Source: Clostridia bacterium (GTDB taxonomy: Bacteria; Bacillota; Dehalobacteriia; UBA4068). From it: a stretch of 8,374 bases of DNA. Each line of letters opens with the position of its first letter. The first letter of the stretch is position 1. The DNA lies in assembly GCA_012515255.1 (NCBI GenBank), contig JAAYYR010000081.1, positions 1 through 8,374 on the forward strand. Reading direction: 5' to 3'. A model generated the notes under the pieces. That model did not search any database, was not told the origin of the DNA, and was given only the letters and a program-made list of their open reading frames with translations. This document shows, piece by piece, positions 1 through 6,609 of the stretch. A program made the position numbers and the translations under genes.

Positions 1-192
1 AAAATGAAGACCCATCGCGGTACCGCGAAAAGAATCAAGATCACCGGTACCGGCAAATTTAAGCGCCATCATGCTTATTGCAGCCATAAACTGGGTGGCA
101 AGACAATGAAACGCAAGCGCGCTTTGCGCCAGTCGGCTATGACCGGCAGCGCCGATAACGGCCGCCTGTCCAAGCTGTTGCCTTACGCCTAA
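1..192 (+). CDS. rpmI: Large ribosomal subunit protein bL35, 5' end cut off
   Basis: Small basic protein of the 50S subunit. From the ATG at base 4 it reads MKTHRGTAKRIKITGTGKFK and continues with the lysine/arginine-rich core KLGGKTMKRKRALR to a C-terminal LSKLLPYA, 62 residues in all. Family members normally start MPKMKTHRG, and the codon just before this ATG is AAA (Lys). The true start is therefore most likely two codons outside the window, giving about 65 residues, the normal length. The gene lies 42 bases before rplT in the conserved infC-rpmI-rplT order; infC would be expected just upstream, out of view. In that operon, feedback by L20 on the leader before infC is known in other bacteria, but that region is not visible here. 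Confidence 0.96.
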   Translation, partial: KMKTHRGTAKRIKITGTGKFKRHHAYCSHKLGGKTMKRKRALRQSAMTGSADNGRLSKLLPYA

Positions 193-234
193 AGGCGGGC
201 AGACCGCGACAATATCAGTTAAGGAGAGAAGAAA

Positions 235-588
235 ATGACCAGAGTAAAAAGAGGTATGGTCCGCCACGCGCGGCATAAAAAAGTATTGAAGCTGGCCAAA
301 GGCTACCGCGCTTCCAATTCTAAACTCTACCGGGTGGCAAATGAGCAGCTGCTCCATTCGATGTATTATTCTTTTGCCCATCGCCGCAAAAAGAAAGGCG
401 ATTTCCGCAAACTGTGGATCACCCGCATCAACGCCGCCGCCCGCTGCAACGGGCTGTCCTACAGCACGATGATTCATGGCTTGAAAAAAGCCGGCGTGGA
501 GGTCAACCGCAAGGTTTTGGCTGATCTGGCGGTCAGCGACGCCACTGCTTTCAATAAATTCGCCGAAATGGCCAAAAGTAATTTGTAA
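235..588 (+). CDS. rplT: Large ribosomal subunit protein bL20
   Basis: rRNA-binding protein needed early in 50S assembly. The 117 residues match the usual family length of about 117-119. The basic N-terminal extension contains RHKKVLKLAKGYR (residues 13-25). The globular domain carries the hallmarks DFRKLWITRINAAAR, NGLSYS and GLKKAGVEVNRKVLADLAV. Between them, the segment around residues 40-53 (EQLLHSMYYSFAHR) is the more variable part of the family. The start ATG is preceded by AAGGAGAG at 221-228 with good spacing, so the start is secure. The gene sits directly after rpmI and is followed within ten bases by a strong terminator, so it is the last gene of its operon. In other bacteria L20 also represses its own operon by binding the messenger upstream. 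Confidence 0.97.
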   Translation: MTRVKRGMVRHARHKKVLKLAKGYRASNSKLYRVANEQLLHSMYYSFAHRRKKKGDFRKLWITRINAAARCNGLSYSTMIHGLKKAGVEVNRKVLADLAVSDATAFNKFAEMAKSNL

Positions 589-593
589 ACATC

Positions 594-627
594 AAAGCGG
601 CCGGTTTTCACCGGCCGCTTTTTATTT
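594..627 (+). terminator. Intrinsic terminator of the rpmI-rplT operon
   Basis: A perfect 12-bp inverted repeat, AAAGCGGCCGGT (594-605) and ACCGGCCGCTTT (610-621), closes a four-base TTTC loop. The T-rich tail continues TTATTT to 627. The A-rich 5' foot and T-rich 3' foot of the same stem could also let it work weakly in reverse. It separates the ribosomal protein operon from the methyltransferase gene. Confidence 0.95.
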
Positions 628-680
628 GCCGCGCCCTGAGCGCCGCTTGTTAAGCGCGCGGTTGCCGGAGAGGAAGCATT

Positions 681-1466
681 GTGATGCAAGCTATTAGCTC
701 CAAGGATAATCAATACCTCAAGCTGGCGCGTTCCCTGCAGCGGAAAAAAGGCCGCGTTGAGCACGGTTGCTTTCTCATCGAGGGCGCGCGTCTTGGCGAG
801 GAGGCGGCGGCAGCCGGTCTGACGATCCGCTTGGCCTTTATCTCCGCCGCCGCGGAGCCGCGGGCGCGGCAAGTGGCGGAGCAACTGGACGCTGCCGGGC
901 ATCCGGTTTATGAGCTGCCAGCCCATGTGCTGGCCGGCGTCAGCGCCACTGAAACAAGCCAGGGCATAATACTCATCGCCGAGCTGCCGGCGGCGTTGCC
1001 TTTGCCTCTGGGCGGGCATTGCTATGCCCTGCTCGATGCTGTGGCCGACCCGGGCAATGTCGGCGCCATCATTCGCAGCGCCGCCGCGGCAGGGGTGGCG
1101 GGGCTGATCCTTGGCCCGGGCTGCGCCGACGCTTATAGCCCGAAGGCGGTGCGCGCGGCTATGGGCGGTTTATTCCGCCTGCCGCTTGCGGTCGCTGCGT
1201 CGGATGAGGAGGCTTATACTTTGGCTCGCGGGCTTAATATCGCGCTTTATGGCAGCGCCATGGAGGGGACGGATATCCGCGATCTCATGCCGGAGCTGCG
1301 GCAGCCGCATTTATGGCTGCTGGGCGCGGAAGCAGCGGGCCTGTCCGCTTTTTGGCGGCAAATAGCGGATGCTTTGATTTCCCTGCCCATGGCTGCGGGT
1401 GCTGAATCACTCAATGTAGCAGCGGCTGCGGCGGTGTTTTTTTACCAAAGTTTTTTGCGCAAATAG
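681..1466 (+). CDS. TrmH/SpoU-family RNA 2'-O-methyltransferase (YsgA/RlmB-like)
   Basis: Predicted S-adenosylmethionine-dependent ribose methylase of the SPOUT superfamily, acting on rRNA or tRNA. The 261 residues divide into an N-terminal substrate-binding part (about 1-105, with GCFLIEGARLGEEA at 29-42) and a knotted SPOUT domain. The catalytic motifs are visible: motif 1 LLDAVADPGNVGAIIRSA (117-134) with the conserved Asn and Arg; motif 2 LWLLGAEAAGLS (211-222) with the conserved Glu; and motif 3 ISLPMAAGAESLNVAAA (233-249), which forms the cofactor knot. GTG at 681 and ATG at 684 are both possible starts behind GGAGAGGA (667-674); the ATG gives 260 residues and is at least as likely. A relative (ysgA) also precedes pheS in Bacillus subtilis. 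The exact target nucleotide cannot be read from the sequence, so no symbol is given. Confidence 0.9.
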   Translation: MMQAISSKDNQYLKLARSLQRKKGRVEHGCFLIEGARLGEEAAAAGLTIRLAFISAAAEPRARQVAEQLDAAGHPVYELPAHVLAGVSATETSQGIILIAELPAALPLPLGGHCYALLDAVADPGNVGAIIRSAAAAGVAGLILGPGCADAYSPKAVRAAMGGLFRLPLAVAASDEEAYTLARGLNIALYGSAMEGTDIRDLMPELRQPHLWLLGAEAAGLSAFWRQIADALISLPMAAGAESLNVAAAAAVFFYQSFLRK

Positions 1467-1476
1467 AGAAATCTCC

Positions 1477-1505
1477 TTGCCCGTAAAAAGCCGCTATGGT
1501 ATAAT
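1477..1505 (+). promoter_or_regulatory. Housekeeping promoter for the pheST leader
   Basis: TTGCCC (1477-1482) and a perfect TATAAT (1500-1505) are separated by exactly 17 bases, and a TG one base before the -10 box makes it an extended -10 promoter. A start near 1512 would give an untranslated leader of about 355 bases before pheS. The promoter lies only ten bases after the methyltransferase stop codon. No terminator is seen between them, so some readthrough from upstream is also possible. Confidence 0.8.
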
Positions 1506-1728
1506 CTGAATATCAGAATATGAGGAAGCAATATTCATGGCTTAGGACTACTGCATCGGCGGCTCTTTTTACGCCATACTCGTCCGGCGCAAAAATCTTT
1601 CGTCGCTTCAGCTTTTCCGCCGTTGAACACTGCTTCCGAGAGGTGGAGAACCGATGACCATAAATGCCGACACCTTCTGGAAGATTTTTGAGCAAATCGG
1701 TTCCGTCGCCGCTTATATAATTTACCGC

Positions 1729-1742
1729 AGGGCGGTCCTGCC
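1729..1742 (+). promoter_or_regulatory. T-box-like element, weak match
   Basis: AGGGCGGTCCTGCC agrees with the T-box consensus AGGGTGGNACCGCG at 10 of 14 positions, counting the free N. The CGTCCCC found at 1786-1792 in the 5' arm of the terminator hairpin resembles the partner that usually pairs with the AGGG part. GGGCGG (1730-1735) can pair with TCGTCC (1785-1790) using two G-U pairs, which would break the terminator. Against the call, the bulge reads CGGT rather than TGGN, so one pair to the tRNA CCA end would be lost. The element can also fold alone as GCAGG-GCGGT-CCTGC (1727-1741). Confidence 0.35.
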
Positions 1743-1778
1743 ATAATCCGGGCTGGATTAGTGGAAATATAATGCTGT

Positions 1779-1816
1779 TGCCTTTCGTCCCCGGCCGGAT
1801 GAAAGGCATTTGTTGT
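1779..1816 (+). terminator. Terminator-like hairpin at end of pheST leader (attenuator)
   Basis: TGCCTTTCGTCC (1779-1790) pairs with GGATGAAAGGCA (1797-1808) over 12 bp with one G-U pair and a six-base CCGGCC loop. The following tract TTTGTTGT is T-rich but interrupted. It lies 52 bases before the pheS start and downstream of the only good promoter. If it works, it must be conditional, which is the expected shape of an attenuator. Confidence 0.6.
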
Positions 1817-1868
1817 ATGGGGCCGGCCGCGGCAAAGACCAGGTCAAACTGCCAAGTGGAGGAAGAAG

Positions 1869-2891
1869 ATGCTGGAACAAATCAAGCAAATCGAGAGCGA
1901 GGCCCTGGCGGCGATTGCCGCCGCAGCCGATAAGGAGAGCCTGACCGGGGTAAAAATCGCCTATTTGGGTAAAAAAGGCGGCCTTACCGCGCTTTCCCGC
2001 CGGATGGGGCAGGTAGACGCAGCGGAACGCCCGGCTGTGGGTACCGCAGTCAATGCGGCCAAGGTCGCCTTGGAGCAGGCGATCAATCAAAGGATGGCCG
2101 CTTTTCACGCCGCTGAGACTGAAGCGGCGCTCGCGTCCGAGACTATCGATATCAGCCTGCCGGGCCGGCCCTGGCCCGCGGGCAGCCGCCATATACTCAC
2201 GCAGGTGCTGGAGCAGATCGAGGACGTTTTTATCGGTATGGGCTATACGGTGGAGGAAGGCCCGCAGGTAGAATATGATTATTATAATTTCGAGGCGCTG
2301 AATTTACCGGCCGATCACCCGGCCCGTGATATGCAGGACAGCTTTTATTTCAGCGATAAAATGCTGCTGCGCACTCATACATCTCCGGTGCAGGTGCGCA
2401 CCATGGAGCGGATGGCGGGCCGCCTGCCGGTGAAGATTATCGCCCCTGGCGTCGTGTACCGACGCGATGACGACGCCACCCATTCGCCGATGTTTCATCA
2501 GGTGGAAGGCCTGGTGATCGATAAAAATGTCACTTTTGCCGATTTGAGCGGCACCTTGTTGGCCTTTGCCCGCCGGATGTTCGGCGAGGAGCGGCAGATA
2601 CGTCTGCGCCCCAGCTATTTCCCGTTCACCGAGCCTTCGGCGGAAGTGGATATTTCCTGCTTCGCCTGCGGCGGCCGCGGCTGCCGTCTGTGCAAGGGCA
2701 GCGGCTGGATCGAGATTTTAGGCTCCGGGCAGGTGCATCCCAGGGTTTTACAGCTATCCGGCTATGACCCGGAGCAATGCTCGGGCTTTGCTTTTGGCAT
2801 GGGCGTCGAGCGCATCGCCATGTTGAAATACGGCATCAATGATATGCGATTGCTGTTCGATAATGATCTGCGCTTTTTACACAGCTTTTAG
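1869..2891 (+). CDS. pheS: Phenylalanine--tRNA ligase alpha subunit
   Basis: Catalytic subunit of the cytoplasmic alpha2-beta2 enzyme that charges tRNA-Phe with phenylalanine using ATP. It has 340 residues, normal for the bacterial family. The N-terminal coiled-coil arm that grips tRNA covers about residues 1-85. The class II catalytic core follows, with YDYYNFEALNLPADHPARDMQD (136-157, quoted in part as the family signature), THTSPVQVRTM (169-179), and motif 2 VVYRRDDDATHSPMFHQVEG (195-214). Motif 3 is FAFGMGVERIAMLKYGI (307-323). Four cysteines, C264, C267, C272 and C275 in CFACGGRGCRLC, form the metal-site-like cluster common in this family. GGAGGA at 1858-1863 lies five bases before the ATG. 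pheT follows after 46 bases, so the two are co-transcribed, probably under control of the attenuator-like leader. Confidence 0.97.
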   Translation: MLEQIKQIESEALAAIAAAADKESLTGVKIAYLGKKGGLTALSRRMGQVDAAERPAVGTAVNAAKVALEQAINQRMAAFHAAETEAALASETIDISLPGRPWPAGSRHILTQVLEQIEDVFIGMGYTVEEGPQVEYDYYNFEALNLPADHPARDMQDSFYFSDKMLLRTHTSPVQVRTMERMAGRLPVKIIAPGVVYRRDDDATHSPMFHQVEGLVIDKNVTFADLSGTLLAFARRMFGEERQIRLRPSYFPFTEPSAEVDISCFACGGRGCRLCKGSGWIEILGSGQVHPRVLQLSGYDPEQCSGFAFGMGVERIAMLKYGINDMRLLFDNDLRFLHSF

Positions 2892-2937
2892 CCGTCAGGC
2901 TTGCGGCTGTTGACAAACGTTTTACTCGGAGGTTGCG

Positions 2938-5391
2938 ATGAGAGTATCTTATAATTGGCTGCAGAAATATGTGGATTTGAAAATCCCCGCCGAGGAGCTG
3001 GCCCGTCGGCTGACACTGGCCGGCTTGGAATATGATGAGATCATCCCCGTGGGCGGGGATTTCTCCGGCGTGGTAGTGGCGCAAGTTTTAGCCGCGGAAA
3101 AAGTGGCAAAAAGCGACCATTTATCGCTGTGCCGCGTTGACGCCGGCGCTGTGGAGCCACTCGATATCATCTGCGGCGCGCCCAATGTGCGGCCCGGTTT
3201 GCTGGTCGCCTGCGCCAAAGTGGGCGCGCGGCTGCCGGGCGGGCTGGAGATCAGCGCGCGCAAAACATTTGGCGTCGTCTCGCAGGGCATGCTCTGCTCA
3301 CAGCAGGAGCTGGGCATCTCCGATGACCATAGCGGCATCTGGGAGCTAAATGATTTGCTGCCTGCAGGCACTCAGCTCGGCCAGGATGTGGCGGACGCCC
3401 TGCAATTGCGCGACGAGGTGATTGTGGTTGAGTTGACGCCTAATCGCGGCGATTGTCTGGGCATGATCAATCTGGCGCGCGAAGCGGCGGTGGCGACCGG
3501 CGGCAGCATTTGCTATCCCAATCTGGCCTATGAGGAAAATGGCGGCCAGGCAGCGGATCTGATCAGCATTGAGGTGACGGACGCTAAGCTCTGCCCGCGC
3601 TACGCGGCGCGTCTGGTCAAGGATATCAAGATCGGCCCCTCGCCGCTGTGGATGCAAAAACATCTGCTTGCCGCCGGCATGCGGCCGATCAATAATGTTG
3701 TTGATATCAGCAATTATGTGATGCTGGAAATGAATCAGCCGCTGCATACTTTCGATTATGCCAAGCTGCGGGGGCAAAAAATCATTGTCCGCCCCGCCGA
3801 GCCGGGCGAAATGATGACCACCCTGGACGGCAAAGCAAGAAAATTCCTGGGCGGCGAAATCCTTATTTGCGACGGCGAGGGCCCGGTATGCGTCGGCGGC
3901 GTCATGGGCGGTATGGAAAGCGAAGTGACGGAGGCGACAACCGAGGTGCTGATCGAGGCCGCGGCATTCGATCCGGTGAGCATCCGCCGCACCGCCAGAC
4001 GGCTCGGCATCCCCTCCGAGGCTTCCCTGCGTTTTGAAAAAGGCGTTGATATCAGCAACTGTGATACAGCCTGCCGCCGCGCGGTGCAGCTGCTTGTCAA
4101 ATATTGCGGCGTTACTGCCTGCGTTGGCGCGGTCGATGTTTATAGCGAGCCGCCCGTGCCGGTCAAGGTTAATTTGCGCTATGAGCGCGTCAATCAAATC
4201 CTTGGCAGCAATTTTGAGCCGCTGGAAATCAAGGAAGTAATCTCGCGCCTCGGCTTTGGCCAGGAGACGATTGCCCCCGGCGTTTTGCAGGTCAGCATCC
4301 CCAGCTACCGACGGGATATTACCCTGGAAGTCGATCTGATCGAAGAGGTGGCCCGCATCAAGGGCTTTGAGCGTATCCCCAAAACAATGCCCTTAAACGC
4401 CACCGTGGGCGGCCGCAGCCCGCAACAGCAACTGCTGCGCCGCTTCAAGATGCTGGCCGCTGATTGCGGACTGAACGAGGCGGTCAATTATAGCTTCATC
4501 CATCCGCGGGAAGCGGATTTGTTGCGGCTTGAGGCGGGGCATCCCTGGCGGCATTATTTGGCGATCAGCAATCCGCTTTCCGAAGACCAGTCGGCAATGC
4601 GCCAAAGCCTGCTGCCGGGGTTGTTGCATACCGCGGCGCGTAATCTGGCCCGGCGTAATCTTGACCTGCGTTTCTTTGAGACGGGCATGGTGTTTTTGCC
4701 CGCGGCCGATTATGCGGCGCAAGTGCAGCCGCAGGAAATACTCACCGCGGCTTTCTTGCTGGCCGGCCGGCCGGAGGAAAGCTGGCACGGGCAGGCCGGA
4801 GAATATGATTATTTTAGCCTCAAAGGCATTGTGGAGCGGCTGGCCGCGTCGATCGGCGCCGGTCGGCTCAATTTCCAGGCATGCCGGGCGGAATATCTCC
4901 ATCCCGGACGCAGCGCCGCTATACTGCTGGACAGCCTGCCGCTCGGCGTGATCGGCGAGCTGCATCCGCAGGTAGCGGAAAACTATCAGCTCGACGGGCG
5001 GGTGATAGTAGCCGAGCTGGCTTTGGAGCCGCTGTTCCTCGCGGCTTTGGGTCGCGGCAATCAGGATCATGATTTGCCGCGCTATCCGGCCTCCACCCGC
5101 GATATCGCTGTTATCGGCAGCGACGCGGTGGCGGAATGCCATATCGAGGCTGCGATCCGCAAGGCCGGCGGCGCAATTTTGCGCTCGGTGCGGCTTTTCG
5201 ATTTATATGATCAGCCGCCGATCCCGGCCGGCCAACGCTCGCTGGCCTATGCCCTGGAATTCCGCGAAGATAGCCGTACCCTGACCGATCAGGAGGTGGA
5301 TGAGGCTTTCGCCGCCATTGTCCGCGTCTTGGCCGACAAATATCAATATCAACTGCGCCAAACCGGTTGTTGCGAGCATCCGGCGGAGTAA
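2938..5391 (+). CDS. pheT: Phenylalanine--tRNA ligase beta subunit
   Basis: Structural, tRNA-binding and editing partner of PheS. It has 817 residues, close to the usual 800. Domains in order: N-terminal B1 (1-39, MRVSYNWLQKYVDL); an EMAP-like tRNA-binding fold (about 40-150, with KSDHLSLCRVD, ICGAPNVRPG and GMLCSQQELGI); the B3/B4 editing region (about 210-390, with RPINNVVDISNYVMLEMNQPLH, GGVMGGMES and SEASLRFEKGVD); B5 (about 405-480, ending IPSYRRDITLEVDLIEEVAR); a catalytic-like domain that has lost activity in the family (about 490-690, with FFETGMVF and GELHP); and the C-terminal anticodon-binding FDX-ACB domain (about 713-808, with YPASTRDIAV and QRSLAYALEF). CGGAGGTT at 2927-2934 sits just before the ATG. 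All domains are present and the frame is unbroken. Confidence 0.97.
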   Translation: MRVSYNWLQKYVDLKIPAEELARRLTLAGLEYDEIIPVGGDFSGVVVAQVLAAEKVAKSDHLSLCRVDAGAVEPLDIICGAPNVRPGLLVACAKVGARLPGGLEISARKTFGVVSQGMLCSQQELGISDDHSGIWELNDLLPAGTQLGQDVADALQLRDEVIVVELTPNRGDCLGMINLAREAAVATGGSICYPNLAYEENGGQAADLISIEVTDAKLCPRYAARLVKDIKIGPSPLWMQKHLLAAGMRPINNVVDISNYVMLEMNQPLHTFDYAKLRGQKIIVRPAEPGEMMTTLDGKARKFLGGEILICDGEGPVCVGGVMGGMESEVTEATTEVLIEAAAFDPVSIRRTARRLGIPSEASLRFEKGVDISNCDTACRRAVQLLVKYCGVTACVGAVDVYSEPPVPVKVNLRYERVNQILGSNFEPLEIKEVISRLGFGQETIAPGVLQVSIPSYRRDITLEVDLIEEVARIKGFERIPKTMPLNATVGGRSPQQQLLRRFKMLAADCGLNEAVNYSFIHPREADLLRLEAGHPWRHYLAISNPLSEDQSAMRQSLLPGLLHTAARNLARRNLDLRFFETGMVFLPAADYAAQVQPQEILTAAFLLAGRPEESWHGQAGEYDYFSLKGIVERLAASIGAGRLNFQACRAEYLHPGRSAAILLDSLPLGVIGELHPQVAENYQLDGRVIVAELALEPLFLAALGRGNQDHDLPRYPASTRDIAVIGSDAVAECHIEAAIRKAGGAILRSVRLFDLYDQPPIPAGQRSLAYALEFREDSRTLTDQEVDEAFAAIVRVLADKYQYQLRQTGCCEHPAE

Positions 5392-5418
5392 AGCAAGCCG
5401 CTCAAGGAGGTATAGCCC

Positions 5419-5682
5419 ATGGCCGCCCCAACTGTTTATCATTTTCGTCTCGACGGCGTCGATTATACTCTCAGAGGCAATATGAGCTGCGATAAAATGG
5501 CCGAGATCGTCCGAGTAGTGGAGGAGAAAATCACGGCGATCCGGGATGAGGCGCCGTATTATTCCCAGGCCCGCGCGGCGATTTTAGCCGCGATTCAGCT
5601 TTCCGAGGAATTGATCGATGTGAAAGCGGAATACGCTGCTTTCGCCGGCGAAGCTGATGTGGGCGCCGACACCTTGTTTTAA
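5419..5682 (+). CDS. zapA: Cell division protein ZapA
   Basis: Small FtsZ-binding protein that bundles FtsZ filaments and stabilises the division ring in the cytoplasm. Its 87 residues have the family layout. A short N-terminal globular head contains HFRLDGVDYTLRGNMSCDKMAEIVRVV (residues 8-34, including the typical G-x-x-Y-x-L-R-G), and a long helix contains SQARAAILAAIQLSEELIDVKAEY (49-72), which drives dimer and tetramer formation. The unusually good ribosome binding site AAGGAGGT (5404-5411) is eight bases from the ATG. It begins 27 bases after pheT, the same neighbour as in Bacillus (pheT-zapA), and probably shares the pheST transcript. That would tie its level to the phenylalanine attenuator unless an unseen promoter exists. 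The identification rests on motif resemblance and context together. Confidence 0.88.
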   Translation: MAAPTVYHFRLDGVDYTLRGNMSCDKMAEIVRVVEEKITAIRDEAPYYSQARAAILAAIQLSEELIDVKAEYAAFAGEADVGADTLF

Positions 5683-5724
5683 GCGGCGAGATAATTTGCA
5701 AGCGAGCCCAGGGAGGGCGCGAAG

Positions 5725-6609
5725 ATGAAATTAGCGGAAATATACGCCCTGGCGATCAATTTAGGCATGAATGCCGATCCCCGGGGACGGGCAATGGTGG
5801 AGCAGGAACTGGCCGACCAGGCGCGGGCATATGCAAAAATGAGCGGCCCGCAGCGGCAATTCTTCGACCGCGAGAGCCTCATCAACCCTTACGCGGATAC
5901 GCGCATTGTCTATGGCGACCCTCAAACCGAGATCAGCAAGCTGATCGCCGGTATTGATATGCAAACAGCGGAGCTGCTATTGGCGCGGCAGCTCAATCAA
6001 GAAGGCGCAGAGATCGGGCTGGCGCTGTCGCATCATGCGCATGGCAGGGCTTTGCTCGGCTTGCCGCAGGTGATGCGGTTACAGCCCGCGGCCTGGACCA
6101 AAGCCGGCCTGCCGGCAAAGGAAGCGGAGCAATTGATGGCGCCGCGCTACGACGAAGTGGCGCTTGGCGTCGGCGGCGGCAATTATAACCGCACTGTTGA
6201 CGCCGCGCGTCTGCTCGGCCTGCCATTGATGTGCGCGCATACAGCCTGCGATAATCTGGTTAGTGATTTTATCGACCGGCTGATGCGGCAGGAGCAGCCG
6301 GATCAGGCGGCTGATGTGCTAACGCTGCTGCTGCGCCTGCCGGAGATCGCGGCGGCGGCCCAAGACCAGAACCCGCCGCGCCTGGTCGCGGGCAAGCACG
6401 GGCATGCGGCGGGCAAAATATTCGTTGATATGACCGGCGGCGCTTCGCCGCCCGCCGACTATTACCGCTTGGCCGTCGCCGCCGGGATTAGCACCGTGAT
6501 CTGCATGAGCGCCAAACGGGACATCATCGACGCTGCTGATGAAGCCGGTCTGAATGTGGTCGTGGCGGGCCATATGGCCTGCGATAGCATTGGCATGAAT
6601 CTTTTTTAG
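5725..6609 (+). CDS. NIF3-like (NGG1-interacting factor 3) protein, C-terminus interrupted by a probable frameshift
   Basis: The 294 residues resemble the roughly 320-residue Firmicutes NIF3-like proteins, whose cellular role is not established; the NIF3 superfamily binds a two-metal centre. Supporting signs are INPYADTRIVYGDP (53-66), a His pair in ALSHHAHGRALLGL (100-113), MCAHTACDN (169-177), KIFVDMTGG (231-239) and VVVAGHMACDSIGMN (278-292). The likely metal ligands are H103/H104, H172, D176, H283 and D287. The frame stops abruptly at TAG 6607-6609 after CTTTTTT. Moving to the -1 frame at this point adds 24 residues (LDQLAGNGVQIIATAGLMRF, then CRA) and ends at 6677, giving 318 residues and the kind of C-terminus I recall for relatives. 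GGGAGGG at 5711-5717 precedes the ATG. The start is 42 bases after zapA. The family call is moderate; the broken end is seen directly. Confidence 0.68.
   Translation: MKLAEIYALAINLGMNADPRGRAMVEQELADQARAYAKMSGPQRQFFDRESLINPYADTRIVYGDPQTEISKLIAGIDMQTAELLLARQLNQEGAEIGLALSHHAHGRALLGLPQVMRLQPAAWTKAGLPAKEAEQLMAPRYDEVALGVGGGNYNRTVDAARLLGLPLMCAHTACDNLVSDFIDRLMRQEQPDQAADVLTLLLRLPEIAAAAQDQNPPRLVAGKHGHAAGKIFVDMTGGASPPADYYRLAVAAGISTVICMSAKRDIIDAADEAGLNVVVAGHMACDSIGMNLF

Larger units (their letters stand above)
1512..1868 (+). promoter_or_regulatory. Structured pheST 5' leader, putative attenuator (possibly divergent T-box)
   Basis: No convincing gene lies here, yet the region is full of self-complementarity on the transcribed strand. 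Visible helices are GGAAGCA (1524-1530) with TGCTTCC (1631-1637), closing a domain of about 114 bases; CGGCGG (1557-1562) with CCGCCG (1617-1622); TTTTTACGCC (1566-1575) with GGCGCAAAAA (1586-1595), one mismatch and a ten-base loop; CTTCCGAGAGGTG (1633-1645) with CACCTTCTGGAAG (1671-1683); and TAATCC (1744-1749) with GGATTA (1755-1760). A terminator-like hairpin closes the leader at 1779-1816. In Firmicutes, pheST is commonly controlled by a T-box that senses uncharged tRNA-Phe. The position, length and final hairpin fit this, but the T-box consensus is matched only partly, so the class remains an inference. Confidence 0.6.

Noticed and set aside
1716..1773. Two further TATAAT boxes in the leader (1716-1721 and 1768-1773)
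   Set aside because: Neither has a -35 box at a suitable distance, and the second lies just before the terminator hairpin; the promoter at 1477-1505 is far better.
1513..1809. Minus-strand open frame across the pheST leader (98 codons)
   Set aside because: The region has a + strand promoter, RNA hairpins and a terminator; the frame has no recognisable product and begins inside the attenuator hairpin.
2890..2908. Hairpin AGCCG/CGGCT overlapping the pheS stop codon
   Set aside because: Only five pairs with a nine-base loop and no T run, so it is not a terminator; pheS and pheT appear co-transcribed.
3346..4197. Long open frame on the minus strand inside pheT (283 codons)
   Set aside because: It is antisense to an intact, fully recognisable PheT and shows no family resemblance; long shadow frames are common in GC-rich coding DNA.
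4393..5142. Long open frame on the minus strand inside pheT (249 codons)
   Set aside because: Same reason: complementary to conserved PheT domains, with no plausible protein features.
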